The position numbers were made by a program, and so were the translations under genes. A stretch of DNA of 64,000 bases from positions 248,001 to 312,000 of the forward strand of contig NZ_JAUSVF010000003.1 in NCBI RefSeq assembly GCF_030814475.1, written 5' to 3'. Position 1 is the stretch's first letter. Every line of letters begins with the position of its first letter. The notes under the pieces are model-generated. The model searched no databases. It was not told the DNA's origin and saw nothing but the letters and a program-made list of their open reading frames with translations. Shown here piece by piece: positions 34,976 through 42,879 of the stretch. Origin of the DNA: Pararhizobium capsulatum DSM 1112. GTDB taxonomy: Bacteria; Pseudomonadota; Alphaproteobacteria; Rhizobiales; Rhizobiaceae.

Positions 34976-36121
34976 ATGAAATACACGGGCCGTGAAGCAG
35001 TGAGTTCGATCGCCGTCCAGATGCTCCTGATCCTGGCGGTCGGGGGTTTGGGTTGGTTCCTTGTCGCGACAACGCTTGAGAACCTTGAGTTCCGAGGGGT
35101 GTCGACCGGATTTTCCTTCCTGTGGCGCGTCGTCAGCATGCCGATCGCCAATAGCTGGATCGAATTCGTTCCGGGCCTGCATACCTACGCCCGCGCGCTT
35201 CTCGTCGGACTCTTAAATACGCTCTCCGTATCGGGCGTCGTGATTGTCGCGTCCACGATTGTGGGCAGCGTCATCGGGATCTCTCGCCTGTCGCCCAATC
35301 TGCTGCTTTCGAAGACCTGCGGCGCCTATGTCGAAGCCGTGCGCAATGTTCCAGTGCTGCTGCAACTCGTTTTCTGGTACCAATTGATCCTCGAGCTACC
35401 CGCACCGCGTTCGGCCTTCAAGCTTGCGGAAGGCATTTTCATTTCAAATCGCGGCATACGTTATCCGGCGCTCGGGGACGAGACGGCAGTCGTTATCGCC
35501 GTGTCGACGATTGCGGTCCTCATCATCGCCTTCGTCTTCGCCGCAGGGCTGCAGCGCAAGGGCAGAGTCCGGCTGGGTAGATGGCTGTCTCTGCCTGCAT
35601 TCCTAACCCTTGCCATTTTCTTGCCAATCGCTGCGATCCACTTCTCCGGACACCTCAGGACTCCCGACGTACCGGTTCTGAAAGGCCTGAATTTCCGGGG
35701 CGGCGCCACATTGACGCCTGAATTGTCGGCGTTGACAATAGGCCTCTCGATCTACACCTCAGCCTTTATCGCAGAAATCGTCCGAGCCGGCGTTGTCGGC
35801 GTTCCCGCCGGCCAGCGTGAAGCAGCGATGGCCTTGGGCATAGGCCCGTTTGTGACACTGCGCAAGGTCATCATTCCGCAGGCCCTGAGGATCGTCATTC
35901 CACCGCTAAGCGGCGAATATCTCGGCGTGATCAAGAACAGCTCGCTTGCCGTGGCGGTCGGCTATCCTGACCTCTTCGCCATCGTCAACTCGATGATCAG
36001 TGACACGGGTCAGGCGGTTGAGGGCGTCACCATCATCATCCTGGCCTTCCTGACGATGAGCCTTGCCATCAGCACATTGATGAACTGGTGCAATCGTTGC
36101 GTCGCCCTGGTGACGCGATGA
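34976..36121 (+). CDS. Amino acid ABC permease (AapQ-like)
   Basis: 381 residues from ATG 34976. HisMQ-type permease with an extended middle, as in AapQ: LLVGLLNTLSVSGVVIVAST near the start, YVEAVRNVPVLLQLVFWYQL, and the EAA loop AALGIGP-like AAMALGIGPFVTLRKVIIPQ then ALRIVIPPLSGEYLGVIKNS. Its TGA overlaps the next ATG (ATGA at 36118-36121). It should pair with the AapM-like protein. The ATPase (AapP) normally encoded after these two is missing here. Confidence 0.88.
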   Translation: MKYTGREAVSSIAVQMLLILAVGGLGWFLVATTLENLEFRGVSTGFSFLWRVVSMPIANSWIEFVPGLHTYARALLVGLLNTLSVSGVVIVASTIVGSVIGISRLSPNLLLSKTCGAYVEAVRNVPVLLQLVFWYQLILELPAPRSAFKLAEGIFISNRGIRYPALGDETAVVIAVSTIAVLIIAFVFAAGLQRKGRVRLGRWLSLPAFLTLAIFLPIAAIHFSGHLRTPDVPVLKGLNFRGGATLTPELSALTIGLSIYTSAFIAEIVRAGVVGVPAGQREAAMALGIGPFVTLRKVIIPQALRIVIPPLSGEYLGVIKNSSLAVAVGYPDLFAIVNSMISDTGQAVEGVTIIILAFLTMSLAISTLMNWCNRCVALVTR

Positions 36122-37239
36122 GCTCTTGGATCTCGACTGTAGAAAAACCCAGTCTTCCGAGTCCGGTTGAGCCGTCTTCGCATGGTGTTTTCGGCTTGCT
36201 GAGGCAGAACCTCTTCAGTTCTTGGCTGTCGACTGTGATCACGATTGTCATGATCCTCCTGCTGGGTAAGCTTGCCTGGTGGTTTCTGGATTGGGCGGTG
36301 TTCCGCGCGGTCTGGTCGGTGCCATCGACGCCGTCTCCGGATACGCAGGCCTGCCGCACCGCCGATGCCGGCGCGTGCTGGGCGCTGATACGCGAAAAGT
36401 ACCGATTCATCCTTTTCGGCCTCTATCCGCATCCGGAACAATGGCGGGCCGCTCTAAGCGTTTTGATTTTCCTCTCGCTTTATCCACTCTCCGCTGATCG
36501 GCGGCTGTGGGGATGGAAGCTGGTAATACTCTGGGTCGCCGGGTTGGCGGCCGTCTTCGTCCTGATGTATGGCGGCGTAATGGGCCTTGCCTATGTCCCA
36601 GAAGATCAATGGGGCGGGCTTCCGGTCACGCTGATGCTTGCCACCTTCGGTATCGCGCTCGCGCTGCCCCTTGCGGTCGTCGTGGCGTTGGGGCGCTCAT
36701 CCAACAACCCGACAGTCAGAACGATGTGCGTGATCTATGTGGAACTAATCCGCGGCATACCGCTGATTAGCGTGCTGTTCATGGCCAGCGTCATGTTTCC
36801 GCTTTTCCTTCCCGACGGTATGAACTTCTCCAAGCTGCTGCGTGCCCAGCTCGGCATCGTCCTGTTCACGGGCGCCTATCTGTCGGAGACGATCCGTGGC
36901 GGATTGCAGGCCGTGCCGGCGGGACAATCCGAGGCCGCGCATGCGCTCGGTCTGGGATACTGGAAGACGATGTATTTCGTCGTCATGCCGCAGGCGCTCA
37001 CGCTTGTTCTGCCGGCGATAGTCAGCCTCTGCATCGGCCTGTTCAAAAGCACCTCACTCGTTATGATTATTGGCATCTTCGATCTGCTCAATGCGGGTAA
37101 GCGCGCAATCGCCGAACCGGCATGGCAGGGCTTCGGCGCCGAGGCCTATTTTTTCGTCGGCGCCATCTATTTTGCCTTCTGCTTCTCGATGGCGCGCTTC
37201 GGCGCCGGCTTGGAAAAGAGGCTTCGTCGGGACAGATGA
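36118..37239 (+). CDS. Amino acid ABC permease (AapM-like)
   Basis: 373 residues. The N-terminal cytoplasmic part is followed by eight or more hydrophobic helices and the HisMQ domain: WGGLPVTLMLATFGIALALP, CVIYVELIRGIPLISVLFMA, LSETIRGGLQAVPAGQSEAA, HALGLGYWKTMYFVVMPQAL. Lengths and large insertion match AapM. The stop overlaps the ATG of the aminotransferase gene (ATGA at 37236-37239). In usual aap operons an AapP ATPase gene would occupy that place, so enzyme genes have replaced it. Confidence 0.88.
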   Translation: MSSWISTVEKPSLPSPVEPSSHGVFGLLRQNLFSSWLSTVITIVMILLLGKLAWWFLDWAVFRAVWSVPSTPSPDTQACRTADAGACWALIREKYRFILFGLYPHPEQWRAALSVLIFLSLYPLSADRRLWGWKLVILWVAGLAAVFVLMYGGVMGLAYVPEDQWGGLPVTLMLATFGIALALPLAVVVALGRSSNNPTVRTMCVIYVELIRGIPLISVLFMASVMFPLFLPDGMNFSKLLRAQLGIVLFTGAYLSETIRGGLQAVPAGQSEAAHALGLGYWKTMYFVVMPQALTLVLPAIVSLCIGLFKSTSLVMIIGIFDLLNAGKRAIAEPAWQGFGAEAYFFVGAIYFAFCFSMARFGAGLEKRLRRDR

Positions 37240-38339
37240 GAGCATTGGGCATGGATGAAACGACAGTTTTGGACATTGACGCGGTGAGGTCGGATTTCCC
37301 CTACCTGCGGCAGCGGGTTTACCTCAACACTGCTGCTACCGGCATCATGCCTCTCGGCGCCGGTGAGGCTGTCGGGCGCAGGCTCGATAGTATGTTCAGC
37401 CGTGGCTATGACGCCGCGGAGGAATGGCAGAGCATAACCGCGAGTGTAAAGGCACGACTAGCGGGGCTTACAGGCGTGGAGGCCCAGGATATCAGCTTCG
37501 CGTCGAGCACATCGGAAGTGTTGAACCTCGTCGCGTGGTCCGTCCCCGTTCGCCCCGGCGATCAGGTCGTTGTTTGCGAGGACGAATTCCCGACCGTGCG
37601 CGCCGTGGCCAATTCGCTTAGTGGACGGGGCGCGACATTGGTGACTGTCGCGGTGGATGCGGAAGCAAACCGGACAGCGGCCCTTGCCGCTTCCATCAAA
37701 CGTGGCGGCGTTGTGCTGGTGTCGCATGTTCATTGGGAAACCGGAACGCAGGTCGATCTGCAGACCCTCTCCGAGACATGTCGGGCCAAGGGCGCATTGC
37801 TCGTCGTGGACGGGATTCACGCCCTCGGTGCTGTCCCCGTATCGGCACAGCTCACCGACGTTTACGCGGCATCGACCTTCAAATGGCTTCTCTCCGGCTT
37901 TGGCCTCGCGATCTCGATCACCAGCCCACGATTCAGGCAGTCGCTCGAACCGGTTTTCCGGGGATACTCGAATCCTCAGCCGTCGAGGGAGTTGCAATAC
38001 AGCCATTCCAACTATCCCGGCCTCACAACGCTTGATTTCGGGCTGACCTATCTGGAACGTCTCGGCTGGGACAACATCTTCCGTCGCAATCGGTCGCTCT
38101 GTACGCGACTGTCAGATGGGCTCTCAGCCCTTGGCCTTCCGCTCGTGAGCCCACCAGGCGCGGCTCCGATCGTGAGCTTTCATTCGGAGGATGCCAAGCG
38201 TCTGGTCGAGGCAATGGACGCAGAAGGCGTGAGTGTCGCCGCCCGAGGCGCCAATGTGCGCGTATCCCCGCATTTCTACAATGCCGAAGCCGATATCGAT
38301 GCCTTCATCGATAGTCTTAAAAACCTGGAAAGGGATTGA
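37236..38339 (+). CDS. Class V PLP aminotransferase / cysteine-desulfurase-like
   Basis: 367 residues from the overlapping ATG 37236 (ATG 37251 is possible). Fold-type I PLP enzyme: VYLNTAATGIMPLGAGEAVG, ISFASSTSEVLNLVAWSVPV for the phosphate site, VVCEDEFPTVRAVANSL, GALLVVDGIHALGAVPVS with the Asp that binds the pyridine N, and AASTFKWLLSGFG with the Schiff-base Lys. The catalytic Cys loop of true cysteine desulfurases is not evident. It is probably a transaminase or beta-lyase acting on the imported amino acid. Coupling to the permease gene supports that role. Confidence 0.83.
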   Translation: MRALGMDETTVLDIDAVRSDFPYLRQRVYLNTAATGIMPLGAGEAVGRRLDSMFSRGYDAAEEWQSITASVKARLAGLTGVEAQDISFASSTSEVLNLVAWSVPVRPGDQVVVCEDEFPTVRAVANSLSGRGATLVTVAVDAEANRTAALAASIKRGGVVLVSHVHWETGTQVDLQTLSETCRAKGALLVVDGIHALGAVPVSAQLTDVYAASTFKWLLSGFGLAISITSPRFRQSLEPVFRGYSNPQPSRELQYSHSNYPGLTTLDFGLTYLERLGWDNIFRRNRSLCTRLSDGLSALGLPLVSPPGAAPIVSFHSEDAKRLVEAMDAEGVSVAARGANVRVSPHFYNAEADIDAFIDSLKNLERD

Positions 38340-38343
38340 ATTC

Positions 38344-38805
38344 ATGTCCGTCGCAGCACGACTTGCTGAACTTGGTATCACGCTGCCGGATGAGTTCGGA
38401 CCGCTTGCATCCTACGTTCCGTCCCGACGCTCCGGAAACCTCGTCTTCATTGCAGGGCAAGGCCCGGTTGCCGGCGGCAAGGCCGTGATGCGCGGCAAGC
38501 TTGGCCGTGAATTCAACGTCGCGGAGGGCATAGAGGCGGCCAGAATGTCCGTCGTCAATGGGCTTGCGGTTGTTAGGCGCGAGATCGGCGATCTCGAACG
38601 GGTCTCGCAGATCGTGAAACTCAATGGTTATGTCAATTCCACCGACGATTTCGAAGACCAGCATCTGGTCATTAATGGCGCGTCGGATCTGTTGGTCGCG
38701 ATCTTCGGCGAGGCCGGCAAGCATGCCCGCGCCGCCGTCGGAACGAACACACTTCCCTTCGGCATCCCCGTCGAGATCGAAATGGTGGTGGAAGTAAAGC
38801 TGTGA
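38344..38805 (+). CDS. RidA-family (YjgF/UK114) protein
   Basis: 153 residues, 4 nt after the aminotransferase gene. RidA features: ASYVPSRRSGNLVFIAGQGP, VAEGIEAARMSVVNGLAVVR, QIVKLNGYVNSTDDFEDQH, and the C-terminal strand RAAVGTNTLPFGIPVEIEMV. Canonical RidA has an active-site Arg in a G..ARAAV.. strand; here HARAAVG fits. These trimers hydrolyse enamine/imine products of PLP enzymes. Being next to a PLP enzyme suggests that it clears a reactive intermediate of the same reaction. This longer RidA type is common in amino acid catabolic clusters. Confidence 0.88.
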   Translation: MSVAARLAELGITLPDEFGPLASYVPSRRSGNLVFIAGQGPVAGGKAVMRGKLGREFNVAEGIEAARMSVVNGLAVVRREIGDLERVSQIVKLNGYVNSTDDFEDQHLVINGASDLLVAIFGEAGKHARAAVGTNTLPFGIPVEIEMVVEVKL

Positions 38806-38894
38806 TCCGTGCCGCGTACGGCTGAATTATTATTGCACGCGCCGGAGAACCGGCTAGACAGATTTTTTTGCTTATCGCGGGAAGATGGCATTCG

Positions 38895-39608
38895 ATGGCA
38901 ATTGAACGGACACGGCCTTCTACCCACGCCGAACGCAGGCTCGTGATCGACGCGCTCGCAAGCGTCGTCGCAGGTCTCGCCAAATGCTTCGGCGCAAACA
39001 CTGAGATCGTGTTGCATGATCTCGCCAAGCCCGAGGAATCGATCGTCGCCATTGCCAATGGCAAGCTGAGCGGCCGCACCATCGGGAGTTCCATCATCAG
39101 CGGCCCGTTCGGCGATGTCGGTCTAAAGAAGCTGATCGCCGGCGACATGAACGAGGCCAACGATCCTCTGACGATCGTGGATGGCTACAAGACCCGGACG
39201 CGGACAGGACTAGAACTCGAATCCACAAGTATCCTCTTGAGAGACAGCGAGGGCACGGCTTATGCGGCGATCTGTGTCAACGCGGACCGAAGCAAGATGC
39301 GGGAGCTCAAGGCGATGATCCTGGAACTTGCCAACGAGCCGGAGCAAGAACAGGCGGCTGACGTCGCCGAGGGTGGCGCGCTTTCAGTCGAGGAAATCGT
39401 CACCGAGATCATCGACACCAGCATCAAGGCGACTGGCAAAACCGTCCTCCAGATGCAGAAGGAAGAAAAGATGGAGGCGGTCCGCAACATGAACGTTCGT
39501 GGCCTGTTCATGATCCGCTCGAGCGTCGATGTCGCCGCCGCCAGCCTCGGGATATCGAGGTTCACCGTTTATAGCTACCTCGAACAGCTCAAATCTGTTC
39601 CCAGGTAG
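38895..39608 (+). CDS. YheO/DauR-type PAS-HTH regulator
   Basis: 237 residues from ATG 38895 with a GGGAAG ribosome site. The N-terminal PAS-like YheO domain is typical: GLAKCFGANTEIVLHDLAKP, SIVAIANGKLSGRTIGSSII, GYKTRTRTGLELESTSILLR. The C-terminal helix-turn-helix reads VRGLFMIRSSVDVAAASLGI then SRFTVYSYLEQLK. The relative DauR represses D-arginine catabolism in Pseudomonas. It closes the ABC-aminotransferase-RidA operon and most likely senses the imported amino acid or a derivative. Confidence 0.87.
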   Translation: MAIERTRPSTHAERRLVIDALASVVAGLAKCFGANTEIVLHDLAKPEESIVAIANGKLSGRTIGSSIISGPFGDVGLKKLIAGDMNEANDPLTIVDGYKTRTRTGLELESTSILLRDSEGTAYAAICVNADRSKMRELKAMILELANEPEQEQAADVAEGGALSVEEIVTEIIDTSIKATGKTVLQMQKEEKMEAVRNMNVRGLFMIRSSVDVAAASLGISRFTVYSYLEQLKSVPR

Positions 39609-40137
39609 GCCGAGTCTATAGCGATCGGCAGTCTCATCTGCACTCGCTTGCCTCATCGAGACTTTGCCTCCATACGGCGCCATGACGCTTGATCAAAAAA
39701 TATTTGTCGGCCTTACATCTGCACGCAAAAAGTCGGCCGCATTAAGCGAACTCACAGGTTGCTGGCATGACCGTCCTGATGTCCTAAGTGATCTGGTTTT
39801 GCATGACGGGAATTTGGCGGCCGCCGAAGCCATCAACCTCTCAATTGTACGTGAGACGCACTGCGTTCATCGACGTTGCTTTAACGTCTCGAGGTGAACA
39901 CCTATACTTCTGCGCGCGAAACGCCTCGCAGCATGCGGATGATGGCGTGATCGACCACGGCATCGACGGGCAACGCCTGAGATCCATTGCCCGTGAATCC
40001 CGATAGCAGCAAGCTCCCCCGGCCGGTCTCAGCATGAGCATCTGGCGGTCTCAGTTCTACTTGCGGACTCATCTGGACTTCGTCTTCCACTGCCTTCACG
40101 CTGCCGGCGTTCGTGGCCCAACCAAAGGAATTGACGG
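39609..40137. other. No gene recognised
   Basis: 530 bp with short ORFs on both strands. A minus-strand ORF (39902-40279) overlaps the small gene that follows, shows no family signature and was not called. Confidence 0.45.
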
Positions 40138-40329
40138 ATGACGGACTTTGCGAAGGCGATAGAAGCTCTTGCTGACAACCGGGCTCGCTTCCTGTCGGCA
40201 GACAAGACGCGGGTCGAGTGGAATACCTCGCTGGCGTTGGAAGCGATTGCCGAAGACCTTGATCGCCGTCTGCTGGCAATCGAATTCAAGCAGGATAGGA
40301 TCCTTCAATTGCTGCAACGGCTGCGATAA
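40138..40329 (+). CDS. Small charged helical protein, unknown
   Basis: 63 residues from ATG 40138 with AAAGGAA upstream. Starts TDFAKAIEALADNRARFLSA and ends DRRLLAIEFKQDRILQLLQRLR; the heptad-like Leu/Ile spacing suggests a short coiled coil. No family was recognised. It precedes the FMN riboswitch on the same strand. Coding character looks good despite the size. Confidence 0.5.
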   Translation: MTDFAKAIEALADNRARFLSADKTRVEWNTSLALEAIAEDLDRRLLAIEFKQDRILQLLQRLR

Positions 40330-40443
40330 TTTCACGGACTGGAATTTCCGCATCCAGTCGGACCGACCCTCGCTTGCGGTCACTCCCATCTGGACCGAAC
40401 CCCGACCGAAGTCACGCACCCTTGAAGATTTTCCGTCGAGTGT

Positions 40444-40575
40444 TCTCAGGGCGGGGTGCAATTCCCCAACGGCGGAATTAAGGCAGCCGGAAACCCGCCA
40501 GCGCCCCCACCTTGCGTGGGGTGTCAGGAGATATGGTGAGATTCCAGAGCCGACAGTCATAGTTCGGCGTACAGA
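40444..40575 (+). ncRNA. FMN riboswitch (RFN element), orphan
   Basis: The conserved RFN blocks appear in order: TCTCAGGGCGGGGTGCAATT and CCCC near 40445-40467, GGCGGAATTAAGGCAGCCGG with AAACCCGCCAGCGC near 40471-40504, then GTCAGGAGATATGGTGAGAT, TCCAGAGCCGACAGTCATAG and TTCGGCG near 40522-40569. A variable stem (CCCCAC...GTGGGG, 40504-40521) fills the usual place. A few conserved positions differ (AACGGCGG for ACCGGCGG, GATATGG for GATCCGG-like). FMN riboswitches control ribB or riboflavin transport genes. Here the sequence 120 bp downstream is an IS6 transposase fragment on the other strand, so no target gene remains. Confidence 0.85.
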
Positions 40576-40695
40576 CTTAGGAATTTCGAACCGAATGCGT
40601 GCCGGATCAGTTACATTTATAGGACAAAAGATAGAATTTGCTCTCGAGCGGCGGTTCAAGTACCCAAACGGCATTCGGTCTCGGCGCTCTCCGCC

Positions 40696-40878
40696 GCAAG
40701 CATGGTCGGGGCCGAACTTCTTTGCCCAGCATCGGATCGTCTCATAGGAAACGACGATGCCGCGTTCCAACAGCATTTCCTCCACCAGGCGCAGGCTCAA
40801 TGGAAATCTGAAATACAGCCAGACCCCATGAGCGATCACAGACGGCGGGAAGCGATGGCGTTGTAGCTGACCGGGCTC
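40696..40878 (-). pseudogene. IS6-family transposase, N-terminal fragment
   Basis: One minus frame reads QRHRFPPSVIAHGVWLYFRF, then PLSLRLVEEMLLERGIVVSY and ETIRCWAKKFGPDHA. This is the N-terminal helix-turn-helix part of IS6 (IS26-like) transposases. Similarity ends after GPDHA at about 40699. The next residues expected in the family, LRRKK..RDIWHLDE, start at 33247 on the same strand. The two parts together give almost all of one transposase. Confidence 0.72.
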
Positions 40879-40954
40879 TGGCTCATCCCGGCGACATAGC
40901 CGAGAATCTTTCAGCTGGAGTTAACCTGACATCACCCATTGCGAAGAACAAGCT

Positions 40955-41848
40955 TTAACCCTTCAGCATTGTCGCCCCGCCCGCCGCTTGAACGGCAAGC
41001 GTACCCATGGCGATGGCGTCGAAGAGGCAGTTCTCGTCGTCATGTCCATCGAGCCAACTGTGGATAAAGCCGGCATTGAAGGCATCACCTGCCCCAGTGG
41101 TGTCGATGACTTGGACGGGGTTTGCGCCACGGTGCAGCACATTTCCGCAGTTGGCGAGATATGCCCCCTTTGAACCGGCCTTCAACGCAATCACCGGAAA
41201 CACCTTGGCAAGCCTGTCCAGCGCCTTTAATGGCTCCGTCTCGCCGGTGATCGCTGCAGCCTCCTCGACATTCGGCAGGAAGACATCGATGCCTTCGCAT
41301 GTCGCCAGGAAATCCGTGCCGAAGATCAAGGTTTCGTCCCAGCTCGGATCGAGCGACACGGTGAGGCCCTTTGCCTTCGCGGCGGCAACAAGTCCCGGAA
41401 TTTCGACAAGAGTGGCAAATTCGGCGATATGCAGGTGGCGCGCATCGGACCATTCGAGAGCCGCCGACAGTGTCGCCGGTTCGGCAGGACCGGCGCGGCG
41501 TGAGAGAAATGCCCGCTCCTGGTTGTTGATGATAGCGACGGTAACTTGCGGTCCGGCATCGGCGGCGCGGTCAAGAAACCGCAGATCGACGCTGCTGTCT
41601 GTAAGCTGTCCTTCCAGGCCCATTGACAACGCATCAGTACCCAAGCGGGAAAGGAGCGCCGTCTTGCGGCCCGCATGGGCACAATAGGCAGCCATGATGA
41701 AGGCGCCGCCACCGGCGGCGATATACATGTTCTCGGCAAAAATCTCGCGACCGAGCAACGGCATGCCTTGCAATCCGGTGAAAATCAGGTCGCAATAAAC
41801 GCGGCCGATACTCAGCACGGCCGATCTTGTCTCGTTCTCAAGCGTCAT
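40955..41848 (-). CDS. PfkB-family carbohydrate kinase
   Basis: 297 residues. PfkB/ribokinase signatures: AAGGGAFIMAAYCAHAGRKT near residue 45, LLSRLGTDALSMGLEGQL, VSLDPSWDETL, FLPNVEEAAAITGE and the C-terminal DTTGAGDAFNAGFIHSWLDG with the catalytic Asp and anion hole. These enzymes phosphorylate sugars or nucleosides at a primary hydroxyl. Its ATG overlaps the stop of the ATPase gene (ATGA), and it is the last gene of the operon. It probably phosphorylates the sugar released inside the cell. The substrate is unknown. Confidence 0.88.
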   Translation of the reverse strand: MTLENETRSAVLSIGRVYCDLIFTGLQGMPLLGREIFAENMYIAAGGGAFIMAAYCAHAGRKTALLSRLGTDALSMGLEGQLTDSSVDLRFLDRAADAGPQVTVAIINNQERAFLSRRAGPAEPATLSAALEWSDARHLHIAEFATLVEIPGLVAAAKAKGLTVSLDPSWDETLIFGTDFLATCEGIDVFLPNVEEAAAITGETEPLKALDRLAKVFPVIALKAGSKGAYLANCGNVLHRGANPVQVIDTTGAGDAFNAGFIHSWLDGHDDENCLFDAIAMGTLAVQAAGGATMLKG

Positions 41849-42879
41849 TGGCGGCCGAGTGCCTTTTCCGTCTTGGCATCGAAAAGATAGAGCGAGCCAG
41901 GTTTGGCATGGGCGCTGATCGAACTGCCGACCGCCGGAAGCAGTTTTGCTGGAGCCGTTGCAATGACCGATGTGCCGGCTGCATCGAAATGCACAAGCGT
42001 TTCCGAGCCGAGCGGCTCGACTGCCGTGACCGCCCCCGTGAGATTGAACCCGGTGCCCCGCAGTTCGCCGACCAGCAAATCATGCGGCCTGACGCCGATC
42101 AGATGTGCCCCATCCGGCCCGATCCGCACACTATCATCCGTAAAAGTGCCTGGAACGAGGTTCATCGACGGACTGCCGATGAATTTGGCGGTGAAAACAT
42201 CGAGGGGATTTTCGTAGATATCCATTGGCGTCCCCGCCTGCAAAATATGACCATCCCGCATGACGACGATCCGGTCGGCCATGGTCATCGCCTCGATCTG
42301 ATCGTGCGTGACGTAGACGATCGTTGTGCCGAGCTTTTGATGCAGGCGCTTTATCTCGATACGCATCTGGGCGCGCAACTGCGCATCCAAATTGGAAAGC
42401 GGCTCATCGAACAGGAAGGCAGACGGGTTACGCACCATGGCGCGACCGATTGCGACACGCTGGCGCTGACCGCCGGAAAGCGCGGCTGGACGCCGGGAAA
42501 GATATTCGGTCAACCCAAGCACCTTGGCCGTTTCGTCGATCCGTTCGTTCTTGTCGGCCTTAGAGATTTTTGACGTATAGAGCCCGAAACCGATATTCTG
42601 CCGCACGCTCATATGCGGGTAGATCGCATAATTCTGAAACACCATGGCGATGTTGCGCTGTTTTGGTTCGCGCTCATTGACGACTTCACCGCCGATACGC
42701 AGCGTTCCGCCGGAAATGTCTTCCAGTCCGGCGATCATCCGCAACGTCGTTGACTTTCCGCAGCCGGACGGGCCGACGAAAACCACGAATTCGCCATCGG
42801 CAATAGCAAGATCGATGCCGTGGACGACATCCATTTTGCCATAGCGCTTGACCAGCCCCTGCAATTCTATGTTTGCCAT
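41845..42879 (-). CDS. ABC sugar transporter ATPase (MalK/UgpC type)
   Basis: 344 residues. Walker A GPSGCGKSTTLRMIAGLEDI at about residues 36-55, signature LSGGQRQRVAIGRAMVRNPS, Walker B FLFDEPLSNLDAQLRAQMRI, and YVTHDQIEAMTMADRIVVM. The C-terminal OB-type regulatory domain with LIGVRPHDL is that of MalK/UgpC. It powers the two permeases of the operon. Its ATG overlaps the last base of the lyase stop (TGATG). Confidence 0.92.
   Translation of the reverse strand: MANIELQGLVKRYGKMDVVHGIDLAIADGEFVVFVGPSGCGKSTTLRMIAGLEDISGGTLRIGGEVVNEREPKQRNIAMVFQNYAIYPHMSVRQNIGFGLYTSKISKADKNERIDETAKVLGLTEYLSRRPAALSGGQRQRVAIGRAMVRNPSAFLFDEPLSNLDAQLRAQMRIEIKRLHQKLGTTIVYVTHDQIEAMTMADRIVVMRDGHILQAGTPMDIYENPLDVFTAKFIGSPSMNLVPGTFTDDSVRIGPDGAHLIGVRPHDLLVGELRGTGFNLTGAVTAVEPLGSETLVHFDAAGTSVIATAPAKLLPAVGSSISAHAKPGSLYLFDAKTEKALGRQ

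Noticed and set aside
39902-40279. 125-residue minus ORF
   Set aside because: Pro/Ser-rich with no family match, and it overlaps the better-supported small gene at 40138.
40330-40620. Conserved-looking RNA first considered as group II intron or cobalamin riboswitch
   Set aside because: The ordered RFN blocks fit an FMN riboswitch much better; no intron ORF or domain V was found.
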